Under the pieces are notes generated by a model. It made no database searches. It saw only the letters and a program-made list of their open reading frames with translations, and had not been told where the DNA came from. This document shows positions 47,142-54,763 of a stretch of DNA of 64,000 nucleotides, one piece after another. Origin of the DNA: an uncultured Armatimonadota bacterium (GTDB lineage: Bacteria; Armatimonadota; Fimbriimonadia; Fimbriimonadales; Fimbriimonadaceae); contig CAIYLG010000043.1 of NCBI GenBank assembly GCA_903927025.1, positions 56,387 to 120,386 on the forward strand, given 5' to 3'. A program made the translations under genes and the position numbers. Positions within the stretch are counted from its first letter, which is position 1; every line of letters begins with the position of its first letter.

Positions 47142-48188
47142 ATGAAGGCCCTACTGACACTGGCTTCGGCCGCCTTGCTTTACACAGGGGCTGTTGCCAA
47201 AGATATCGGTCCGGGCAGCCCTGCTCCCGCCCTTAGCATCAAGTCTTGGATCAAAGGCGAGCCGATCCATGGATTCCAAAAGGGCAAAGTGTACGTCGTC
47301 GAATTCTGGGCGACTTGGTGCGGTCCATGCATTGAGAGCATTCCCCACATCACAGAGATCGCGCATAAAAACCCTGATGTAAGTTTCCTCGGCGTCAGTG
47401 TTTGGGAAGACGACGTCAAGGGTTCAGTCAAGAAGTTCGTCGACGAGATGGGCGCAAAGATGGACTACCACGTGGCCTACTCCGGTAACCAGGAGGGCAT
47501 GGCCAAGACATGGTTGGAGCCCGCGGCCCAAAACGGAATCCCGACCTCTTTTATTATAAAGAATGGGATGATTCAATGGATCGGGCATCCCATGTCCATC
47601 GAAGCTCCGTTAGCTGAGGTCAAGGCTGGAACTTTCGACGTCAAGAAGTTCCAAGTAAGTTTTGCAAAGAGGGCAGAGAAGAGTCGCGCCGCGATGGCCC
47701 TCAACAAAGATTTGTCGACAGCCTCGGACTTGTTTACAGCCGGCAAACGAGCTGAAGCCAAGGAGAAGCTCAACGCAATCCTCGCGAAGCGGCCCGACGC
47801 TGCCGACCAAGTTGAAAACATGCGGTTCCACTGGCTGGCAACTGAGGATTCGAAGGCCTGGGAACTTCAGGCTAGAGCGCTGGCGCAGTCGAAGAAGCCG
47901 CAAGCCATCCAGCAGCTAAGATCCTTCGCGCTGTATGAAGTCTCAAAGGAGAAAGGTGACAGTCACTCGGCAAGAATCGCGATTGAGTGCGCCCTCTCTG
48001 GCTCAGAAGCCGCTGACACCCTGACCCTGCAGTACGCAGCCATCATCTACGAAAAGCTTAACGAAATCGCGCTTGCTATCGAGTACACCAGCAAGTTCCT
48101 CGCCGCCACGCCAGACACCCCTGAGAATGCAGAGATCCGTAAAGCGATGACCGCAAAGAAGATAAATCTCGAAGCGCTCAAACACTGA
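47142..48188 (+). CDS. TlpA-like thioredoxin with TPR-like tail
   Basis: 348 residues. Signal peptide MKALLTLASAALLYTGAVA. The thioredoxin part (about 25-170) has FWATWCGPCIESIPHI with Cys60 and Cys63, GVSVWED and NGIPTSFIIKNGMIQWIG with the cis-Pro, as in periplasmic TlpA/ResA reductases. The C-terminal 170 residues are helical and TPR-like (DLFTAGKRAEAKEKLNAILAKRPDAADQ; AIEYTSKFLAATPDTPENAE). It likely reduces disulfides of exported proteins, perhaps apo-cytochromes. Divergent from the giant protein gene. Confidence 0.9.
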   Translation: MKALLTLASAALLYTGAVAKDIGPGSPAPALSIKSWIKGEPIHGFQKGKVYVVEFWATWCGPCIESIPHITEIAHKNPDVSFLGVSVWEDDVKGSVKKFVDEMGAKMDYHVAYSGNQEGMAKTWLEPAAQNGIPTSFIIKNGMIQWIGHPMSIEAPLAEVKAGTFDVKKFQVSFAKRAEKSRAAMALNKDLSTASDLFTAGKRAEAKEKLNAILAKRPDAADQVENMRFHWLATEDSKAWELQARALAQSKKPQAIQQLRSFALYEVSKEKGDSHSARIAIECALSGSEAADTLTLQYAAIIYEKLNEIALAIEYTSKFLAATPDTPENAEIRKAMTAKKINLEALKH

Positions 48189-48290
48189 CGACCGCTGGAT
48201 TGATTTCTGTTTGCCTGAATTGGGGTCCACTCTCACGGGGTATGACTCGCTCGAGTGGTTCGACACATACTTGTTGCAGTCACTGGAGAT

Positions 48291-48710
48291 ATGAACATGA
48301 TCGAATTCCCAGATCCAAGAGTTCAGGAGTCCGTGCCCTTCCTTCACGTGGAGGATATGTCGAAATCGGTCCATTTCTACGTGGACCAACTGGGATTTCG
48401 AATCGTTTCTGATTGGCGACCAAACGGCGAACTTAGATGGTGTCGATTAGAACACGGCAGGGCCGCGATCATGCTCCAAACCTTTCGGCCGGGACGTGTC
48501 CCACCTGCGCGTGGAGTCGGCATTTCCGTTTCCTTCACCTGCGAGGATGCCTTGGCGGTCCATTACCGATGCCAATGCGTGGGTCTCGACTGCCCCAAAC
48601 CCTTCGTCGGGAACGGCCTCTGGGTCGTCGCCTTGGAAGATCCTGACGGCTACCGAATCGAATTCCAGAGTCCAACGGACGTCCCCGAAGGCACGACCTA
48701 CTCTGGCTGA
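48291..48710 (+). CDS. VOC/glyoxalase-family protein
   Basis: 139 residues from ATG 48291, with GGAG just upstream; ATG 48297 is two codons later and equally possible. VPFLHVEDMSKSVHFYVDQLGFRIV, WCRLEHGRAAIMLQ and LWVVALEDPDGYRIEFQSP are the two beta-alpha-beta-beta-beta halves of the vicinal oxygen chelate fold, with likely metal ligands His and Glu. Could be a lyase or resistance protein. Single gene. Confidence 0.9.
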   Translation: MNMIEFPDPRVQESVPFLHVEDMSKSVHFYVDQLGFRIVSDWRPNGELRWCRLEHGRAAIMLQTFRPGRVPPARGVGISVSFTCEDALAVHYRCQCVGLDCPKPFVGNGLWVVALEDPDGYRIEFQSPTDVPEGTTYSG

Positions 48711-48957
48711 GGGACGGCGCGCAGGCAAAATGATAGGTGCTTGAGGAATGCCCTATGGAAACCGGCAAAACGGAGGATGGCGACCTTTTGTCAATCAGAT
48801 TTCAAAAAGAAGATATCCAGCGGGTGTTAAGTACACAGGTTTTCTGATTGCGGGTTCCAGAGATCAGGGTGGATCTTAACAATCCGTCGGCGAATTGTTT
48901 CTAATGAACCGCAAGTGTTCCAGAGCTTGATCAGGGGACCATCTGGCTGGTATCTGG

Positions 48958-49557
48958 ATGCCCAAATGGTTGGCTGCCTCGCTTGGAAAATTCTTTGAGA
49001 GCGGCAGTCAGAACGGTTTGATAGAAATCGTTGTATCCAGTCCGCTGGATCTGAGGCTGTTGGACCAACAGAAGGAAAATGCGGTTCTGAGAGGGGAACA
49101 TCGTCAGGCTCGTATCGTCGGCATCGTCGATGTGGCAACCCGAGAGAACCTGCTTCTCAAGACGAGGCCGTCGATTAGAAGCTGCGATCTCGTCAAAGAA
49201 CTCGAATGGCTGTTTCTGGTTCACGGAAAGCCCAAGAAGATCCGCTTCGACAATGGACGTGAGTTCCGCTCCCAAAAGCTCACTGAGTTTCTCAAACAGC
49301 AGGGCGTGGAAGCAGGGTTCATCAAACCCGGATCTCCCTGGCAGAACGGACATATCGAGAGCTTCTTTGGAAAGCTTAGAGACGAGCTTCTCAATATGGA
49401 GATCTTCCTCACCGGCAAAGATCTTCAATCTCACCTGGACGACTTCCAGGAGTTCTACAACAATCGTCGTCCTCACTCGGCATTGGGTGGACTCTCTCCC
49501 GCGATCTACAAGGCAAATCTAAAGACTAAAATGGAGGCAGAGGCACTAACACCCTAG
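48958..49557 (+). pseudogene. IS3-family transposase OrfB remnant
   Basis: An open frame of 199 codons whose C-terminal part is a clear integrase core: VGIVDVATREN (first Asp), HGKPKKIRFDNGREFRSQ (second Asp), FIKPGSPWQNGHIESFFGKLRDELLN (Glu), FYNNRRPHSALGGLSP. The N-terminal ~60 residues do not match a normal OrfB, and OrfA is missing, so the copy is truncated. The right end is probably the stretch GGGGACCGGTCA at about 49572-49583; I see no matching left end. Not functional. Confidence 0.75.
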
Positions 49558-49571
49558 GAGGGTCAGAATTC

Positions 49572-49583
49572 GGGGACCGGTCA
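49572..49583 (+). mobile_element. probable right end of the IS3 remnant
   Basis: GGTCAGAATTCGGGGACCGGTCA just after the transposase stop ends in TCA, as expected for an IS3-type terminal repeat. A similar sequence occurs at 57067-57093. Confidence 0.4.
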
Positions 49584-49849
49584 ATGGCGCGCGGTTAAGA
49601 TCTTGAATCTGTCGCTGCGCGCTCGACCTGAACCTGGATTGATCCTGTTCTTGATTCGATCTGCTGTGCTACTTCCGGGATAGTATGTTTCCCTTCAGAT
49701 GTTCTGTACCGAGTGACATGATTGTTGGGAGCTGATGCTAAAAGATCCTTGACTTACGGGTGAGGTGCTCCTTCGCCCCAACCAGGGTCAGAAAGCGTTA
49801 CGCTCCGGTGCTGACCCTGCTATGCTGTGCCTCTGCGGTTCCGTCAGCG

Positions 49850-51178
49850 ATGTCAAAACTGAGCGATTTATTTCTTCCCGGACTGATTTCGTTATCACTC
49901 TTGGCCCTTGTCGGCACTGAGCTCCGCTCTCATCCGAAGGACGACGCGACGAGAACCCATATTGCGGTTTGGGTCGGGTGGAGCGGGTTTGAATACGATA
50001 CGTTTCAAAGTGTTGTCAACGACTACAACAAGTCGCAAAACAAAATCTTTGTCGATCTGCTTTCCATTACAGGAAACTCAACCAAAACCCTCATCAGCAC
50101 ATCCGCGGGCGTTCCACCCGAGATCTCCTTGCTCAGTGCTGCCGAGATTCCGCAATTCGCCGACGCGGGTGCCATCGAAGTACTTGACGATGCCTGCAGA
50201 CAGCGAGGCTGGACGCAAGACAAATATGTCCCTGGTTACTGGGATGTGCTGCAATACCAGGGCCACACCATGGCCCTGCCCGCCACACCATCGACCGTTG
50301 CCCTCTACTGCAATACCGATATCTTGAAGCGCTCCGGTTACGACAAGCCGCCTGAAACCATCGAGGAGATGGACAAGATGGTCGACAAAATCACGAAGGT
50401 CGAGGATGGCAAGGTGAAGTTGGCCGGATTTCTGCCTGCAGAACCGGGTTGGTGGCCATGGGGTTGGGGTCCCTATTTCGGCGGCAGTCTCTGGGATGGG
50501 AAATCCAAGATCACCATGAACACCCCGGAAAACCTTCAGGCAATGAAGTGGGTGGAGTCATTCAGCAAACGGTTCGGGCCAGCCCAAATTCAATCGTACA
50601 GGAGCGGATTTGGGGTGTTTGCCTCGCCCGAAAACGCCTTCCTTGCCGACAAGGTGGCGATGGAAGTGCAGGGCGTTTGGATGCACAACTTTATTCAAAA
50701 GTACAACCCCAAGCTAAAGTGGGTGGCTTCGCCATTCCCATACCCCAAGGATCGGCCAGACATGAAAGGCCATACGATTGTCGATCAGGACATTTTTGTC
50801 CTCTTGAAGAACTGCAGGCACCGCGAAGAGGCGATCGACTTCTTGGCTTATGTGCAAAGCCAAGGACCGATGGAGAAACTCTGCTTGGGGCAAAAGAAAT
50901 CTTCGCCGCTGCGAGTGAAGTCTCCCGAGTTCTGGGCAAAGCAAGACAACCCCAGCATCCGCCTGTTCGACGATATGGCCTACAGCAAGAGCTGCATATC
51001 AACGCCTAAGCTCGGCATCTGGCCCGAATACAGTGCGGAAATTTCGAATGCGCTGGACGAGGTCTCCCTTCTGCAAAAGTCCCCGGAAGATGCCTTGAAA
51101 GCTATTGATGAGCGTATTCAGCCCAAGCTGGATCAGTATTTGAATCGGTTGGAGAAGAGGAGGACTGCCGGAAAATGA
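49850..51178 (+). CDS. sugar ABC transporter, extracellular solute-binding protein
   Basis: 442 residues from ATG 49850, which directly begins a signal sequence (MSKLSDLFLPGLISLSLLALVG). Family 1 binding-protein pattern: IAVWVGWSGFEYDTFQSVVNDYNKS, ALPATPSTVALYCNTDILKRSGY, IVDQDIFVLLKNCRHREEAIDFLAYV. The upstream GTG 49760 seems unused. The stop overlaps the first permease start by 4 nt. It probably binds a di- or oligosaccharide. The gene is followed by two permeases but no ATPase; a shared ATPase elsewhere would be needed. Confidence 0.92.
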   Translation: MSKLSDLFLPGLISLSLLALVGTELRSHPKDDATRTHIAVWVGWSGFEYDTFQSVVNDYNKSQNKIFVDLLSITGNSTKTLISTSAGVPPEISLLSAAEIPQFADAGAIEVLDDACRQRGWTQDKYVPGYWDVLQYQGHTMALPATPSTVALYCNTDILKRSGYDKPPETIEEMDKMVDKITKVEDGKVKLAGFLPAEPGWWPWGWGPYFGGSLWDGKSKITMNTPENLQAMKWVESFSKRFGPAQIQSYRSGFGVFASPENAFLADKVAMEVQGVWMHNFIQKYNPKLKWVASPFPYPKDRPDMKGHTIVDQDIFVLLKNCRHREEAIDFLAYVQSQGPMEKLCLGQKKSSPLRVKSPEFWAKQDNPSIRLFDDMAYSKSCISTPKLGIWPEYSAEISNALDEVSLLQKSPEDALKAIDERIQPKLDQYLNRLEKRRTAGK

Positions 51179-52053
51179 TGCGTCGCAAAGAGAGTCGAGC
51201 AGGTTTTCTCTTCGCCTTGCCCTGGCTGTTTGGGCTGGTCGCGTTCATGTTCTATCCGTTGCTGATGTCGCTCTACTATTCCTTTTGCGACTACTCGGCC
51301 TTGAGGTCACCGGTCTGGATAGGCACCGACAATTATTCTGAGCTCTTCCACGACGAGGTCTTCTGGATCTGTGTGAAGAACACGCTGCTGTATGCCTGCT
51401 TCTCCTTGCCTCTCAGCATGGTCATCGCAATCGGTTTGGCGATGTTGCTCAACACAAACGTCAAGGGCATGACGGTCTACCGGACCATCTTCTTTATCCC
51501 TTCGCTGGTGCCCATGGTCTCGCTGGCGATGCTCTGGCTCTGGATACTCAACGGTGACTACGGGGTGCTGAATACCGCGCTGGCCTCAATCGGGATTAAG
51601 GGTCCCAACTGGTTGAGCGACGTCGCTTGGACCAAGCCTGCTCTGATCCTAATGAGCGTGTGGGGGGTGGGAAATGCGATGCTGATCTTCCTCGCCAGCC
51701 TTCAGGATGTTCCAACGTCTCTGCTCGAAGCATCCGAGTTGGATGGTGCAAGTGCGTGGCAAAAGACTCGCAACGTGACCCTACCGATGATCTCCCCGGT
51801 GATTCAATTCAACATGGTGATGGGCATCATTGGATCACTCCAAGTCTTCGCGATCCCGTTTGTCATGTTCCCCGGCGGCATTCCCGCTCGTTCAACGTAT
51901 TTCTATGCGATGTATCTGTATGACAGCGCTTTTAACTACAGCCGCATGGGCTACGCAAGCGCCATGGGCTGGATCTTATTCGTCGTCATTTTGTTGTTGA
52001 CCCTTATTGCCCTGAAACTGAGCAATAAGCACGTTCATTACGGAGGCGTTTAG
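51175..52053 (+). CDS. sugar ABC transporter permease (MalF/UgpA type)
   Basis: 292 residues, six membrane helices starting with LFALPWLFGLVAFMFYPLLMSLYYS. The cytoplasmic EAA loop reads EASELDGASAWQKTRNVTLP. The ATG overlaps the TGA of the binding-protein gene. It imports sugars with the following permease. Confidence 0.95.
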   Translation: MMRRKESRAGFLFALPWLFGLVAFMFYPLLMSLYYSFCDYSALRSPVWIGTDNYSELFHDEVFWICVKNTLLYACFSLPLSMVIAIGLAMLLNTNVKGMTVYRTIFFIPSLVPMVSLAMLWLWILNGDYGVLNTALASIGIKGPNWLSDVAWTKPALILMSVWGVGNAMLIFLASLQDVPTSLLEASELDGASAWQKTRNVTLPMISPVIQFNMVMGIIGSLQVFAIPFVMFPGGIPARSTYFYAMYLYDSAFNYSRMGYASAMGWILFVVILLLTLIALKLSNKHVHYGGV

Positions 52054-52055
52054 AA

Positions 52056-52904
52056 GTGAACCAAAAGAAGTTCAGTACAGCCTTGACTCACGCCGCGCTG
52101 GTGACGTTGTCTTGCTTGTTCATCTTCCCGTTTCTTTGGCTCCTGGACACCGCGGTGAAGCCGATAAGCGAAACCATGAAGCAGCCGCCGGTCTGGATCC
52201 CCAGCAAGTTTGAATTCGGCAACTTCTGGGAAGCCGTCAACTATGGGTCGGATAAGGTCGGCTATATTCCGTTTCTCGTCTATGCCGAGAACACGGTGAT
52301 GTTGGCGCTTCTCGTCGTGACCGGTACGGTGGTTTCCAACGCGATTGTGGCTTACTCCTTTGCCCGTCTCCGTTGGTGGGGCCGAGACCTCATCTTCGCG
52401 GTGACCCTGGCGACGATGATGGTTCCGTTTCCGGTCATGATGGTGCCGACGTTCACGATTTTCAAACACCTAGGTTGGATCGGTACTTACCGCCCGCTAT
52501 GGGTGCCGGCCTGGTTTGGAAGCGCGTTTTCGATTTTTCTGCTGAGGCAGTTCTTCAAGACAATTCCGTTTGAACTCTCCGAGGCCGCCAAGATAGACGG
52601 CGCCGGAGAGTGGACGATTTTTCGATCCATTATTCTGCCCCTCAGCAAACCAGCGCTTTCAGTGGTAGCCCTATTCTCGTTTATGGGAACCTGGAACGAC
52701 TTCTTGGGCCCACTCATTTACCTCCTGCGCCAGGAGACATTCACGCTTTCCCTCGGGCTGGAGTTCTACCACAGCAAAGCAGGCGGTACCCAATGGAACC
52801 TGCTTATGGCTGCGACCAGCATTGTGATTCTGCCGGTGTTGGTGGTCTTCTTCTTCTGCCAAAAGCAGTTCATTAAGGGGATTTCAATTACGGGTATCAA
52901 GTAA
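52056..52904 (+). CDS. sugar ABC transporter permease (MalG/UgpE type)
   Basis: 282 residues, six membrane helices. The EAA loop reads EAAKIDGAGEWTIFRSIILP. The start is GTG 52056 with GGAGG 11 nt upstream, 2 nt after the previous stop. The end VVFFFCQKQFIKGISITGIK is the usual C-terminus of MalG-type permeases (FxxxxKGxTxGAxK pattern). Confidence 0.95.
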   Translation: MNQKKFSTALTHAALVTLSCLFIFPFLWLLDTAVKPISETMKQPPVWIPSKFEFGNFWEAVNYGSDKVGYIPFLVYAENTVMLALLVVTGTVVSNAIVAYSFARLRWWGRDLIFAVTLATMMVPFPVMMVPTFTIFKHLGWIGTYRPLWVPAWFGSAFSIFLLRQFFKTIPFELSEAAKIDGAGEWTIFRSIILPLSKPALSVVALFSFMGTWNDFLGPLIYLLRQETFTLSLGLEFYHSKAGGTQWNLLMAATSIVILPVLVVFFFCQKQFIKGISITGIK

Positions 52905-52934
52905 GTCTAGGTGGCAGAACTTTCGCTTTAGCTC

Positions 52935-52970
52935 CCCCGAGAAACCAGTCGGCTGACGAGTATCTCGGGG
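52935..52970. terminator. hairpin terminator between convergent genes
   Basis: CCCCGAGA (52935-52942) pairs with TCTCGGGG (52963-52970), an 8-bp perfect stem around a 20-nt loop, between the ABC operon and the minus-strand cytochrome/monooxygenase gene. Confidence 0.5.
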
Positions 52971-53033
52971 TCACCGGGCAACTGACAATCGCGGTGAGCC
53001 TGCACGTGCTGCTGTTGACCAAATTGGCCAGCT

Positions 53034-54578
53034 TTAGAAATGCGTTATCTGAAGCGGGGTTGCGAACTCAGTCTTCGTTACTTTTCCCTTCTCCGTTTTG
53101 CCGAAGACGTTGATGAGAAAGCTGGCAACCTCCGCGGGATTGTACTTGCCGGGGCGGTCGGCGTTTAGCTGGTAATAGTCTATCAACTTGGCAAGTTGGG
53201 AGTGATCCAGAAAGCCAGTTCGCTTATCGTCGAATCGGTCAAAAATCGCTGACAGGGTGTCGGACTTGCCAGTAACCGCGAGGTCGGCCGTTGCCTTCTG
53301 ATGAGTCAGCAAATGCTCCTCATCGAATGAGTAATTGAAAATCTCAAACCCCATTTCGTTCGTCGTCTGCTCACCCCACCAGACCGGCTTAGGCGGATTG
53401 TTGGGGTTGTTCAGGTTGGCGCTGGAGTTGTCATAGTGCGCCACAACTTCAACGTGAGTGCCTTTCGGCAGGTGGACCGGCTGCCGGTAGATGTAGCGCG
53501 TCTGCCAGTTGAAGTCGTAGTGATCAACTCGGTTCAGCTCCTGCTTTGTGCCGTTGGGCAACGTGGCAGTTAGGAGCATATCGTGCCCAAGTTTGTGCAT
53601 GTGTGGAAACATGTCGTAGACGGTTATCGGGGCCGCCAGATACATGTCCGCCTTGACTTCGGCGTTGGTGCTGTCTTTCGGAATGGAAATCAGAACATTT
53701 CCAAACAATGAAGCTCGAATCTCTTTGTCGACAGGCTGGTTCGAAAACTTGAGGCCGATTTCGCTCTGGTCGTGCTCAACCTTGCCGGTGGGGTGATAGT
53801 GGACCTGAAGAATAATGTCAGCGCCCTTGGGTAACCGTATTCCGGTGTTCAGCGGAGTTGTTACCGCCCGAATACCTGGAGCCCAAACCGCTAAAACGCC
53901 CGATGTGGCCACGCCCGCGCCACCGAAGCTCGAATATCCGGGCTGTCCATCTTTCCCGTCTTTCTGCCGAGCCTCGCCCGAGGTGCTGACGTAAACCACG
54001 ATGTGGTGAACCACCTTTCGATTTTGTGGCTTTAGCTCAATGTCCGATAGAAAGCGGTCCGAGTCAAAGTTGGTTGGCACCACGAAGCACCGATATACGT
54101 CGGGACCTTCCGCCGCGACTTCAAATGGCATTACCGGCTTCGAGGAGAAATCTGGTTGCCCAATTTGCCAGTTGCCGTTGAATGTCGGCGCCTTTGGCGC
54201 CTTGGATAAATCTCCGGACGGAGAGCCTTCCTCGGACCACTCCTTCAATATCGCAATCTGATCCGCGGTCAGGCTGCGGTCGTTCAAGTACTCCCCGTGT
54301 GAAACCGCATGCCAGGGGGGCATGAGTTTCTGCTGAACTGCGGCCACGATGGTTGGCGCCTTTGCCCGTGCATCCTCGTAGCTCATCAGTGAGAACGGTG
54401 CCACCTCTCCCTCGTGATGGCATCCCGCGCACTTGGTATAGAGAATCGGAGCGACATCATGGGCAAAGGTGACTTTCCCTTTTGTCCGCTCCGTAGTTCG
54501 GGAATGACTCGGAATTGTGAAGGCGAAGCAAGCAACCGCACCCGCGGCAAAAAACAAAGAAATTGGAAGGCTGTTCAT
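53034..54578 (-). CDS. cytochrome c / copper type II monooxygenase-like fusion
   Basis: 514 residues from ATG 54578 with GGAG 6 nt upstream; the open frame extends back to 54683 but the signal peptide (ISLFFAAGAVACFAFTIPSHS) starts here. Heme motif CAGCH at 50-54 (YTKCAGCHHEGEVAPFSLMSY), then a beta domain with RKVVHHIVVYV, ILQVHYHPTG and DMFPHMHKLGHDM. These are His clusters like the copper sites of peptidylglycine/dopamine monooxygenases and their bacterial relatives. Near the C-terminus FDDKRTGFLDHSQL is a degenerate EF-hand loop. It probably oxidises a substrate in the periplasm using electrons through the heme; the substrate is unknown. Confidence 0.8.
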   Translation of the reverse strand: MNSLPISLFFAAGAVACFAFTIPSHSRTTERTKGKVTFAHDVAPILYTKCAGCHHEGEVAPFSLMSYEDARAKAPTIVAAVQQKLMPPWHAVSHGEYLNDRSLTADQIAILKEWSEEGSPSGDLSKAPKAPTFNGNWQIGQPDFSSKPVMPFEVAAEGPDVYRCFVVPTNFDSDRFLSDIELKPQNRKVVHHIVVYVSTSGEARQKDGKDGQPGYSSFGGAGVATSGVLAVWAPGIRAVTTPLNTGIRLPKGADIILQVHYHPTGKVEHDQSEIGLKFSNQPVDKEIRASLFGNVLISIPKDSTNAEVKADMYLAAPITVYDMFPHMHKLGHDMLLTATLPNGTKQELNRVDHYDFNWQTRYIYRQPVHLPKGTHVEVVAHYDNSSANLNNPNNPPKPVWWGEQTTNEMGFEIFNYSFDEEHLLTHQKATADLAVTGKSDTLSAIFDRFDDKRTGFLDHSQLAKLIDYYQLNADRPGKYNPAEVASFLINVFGKTEKGKVTKTEFATPLQITHF

Positions 54579-54763
54579 GTGGACTCCGTTGGCACTGGCC
54601 TTAAGTTGGGCGCATTCTACCATTGCGCTTCGCTGGCAAATGCAAACCAGCAACCTAAGTTTCTTCCTTAGTGCTGGAGTCACGAGCTTTGGCGACGAGA
54701 TGCAGGAAATGGGCCAATTGGCAAAAGCAACCGATCAAGTGGGTTCAAATCCAAAGGGGCATA

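Noticed and set aside
48931..49476. Minus-strand 181-aa frame opposite the IS3 remnant
   Set aside because: The plus frame contains the DDE integrase core with known motifs; the opposite frame has none.
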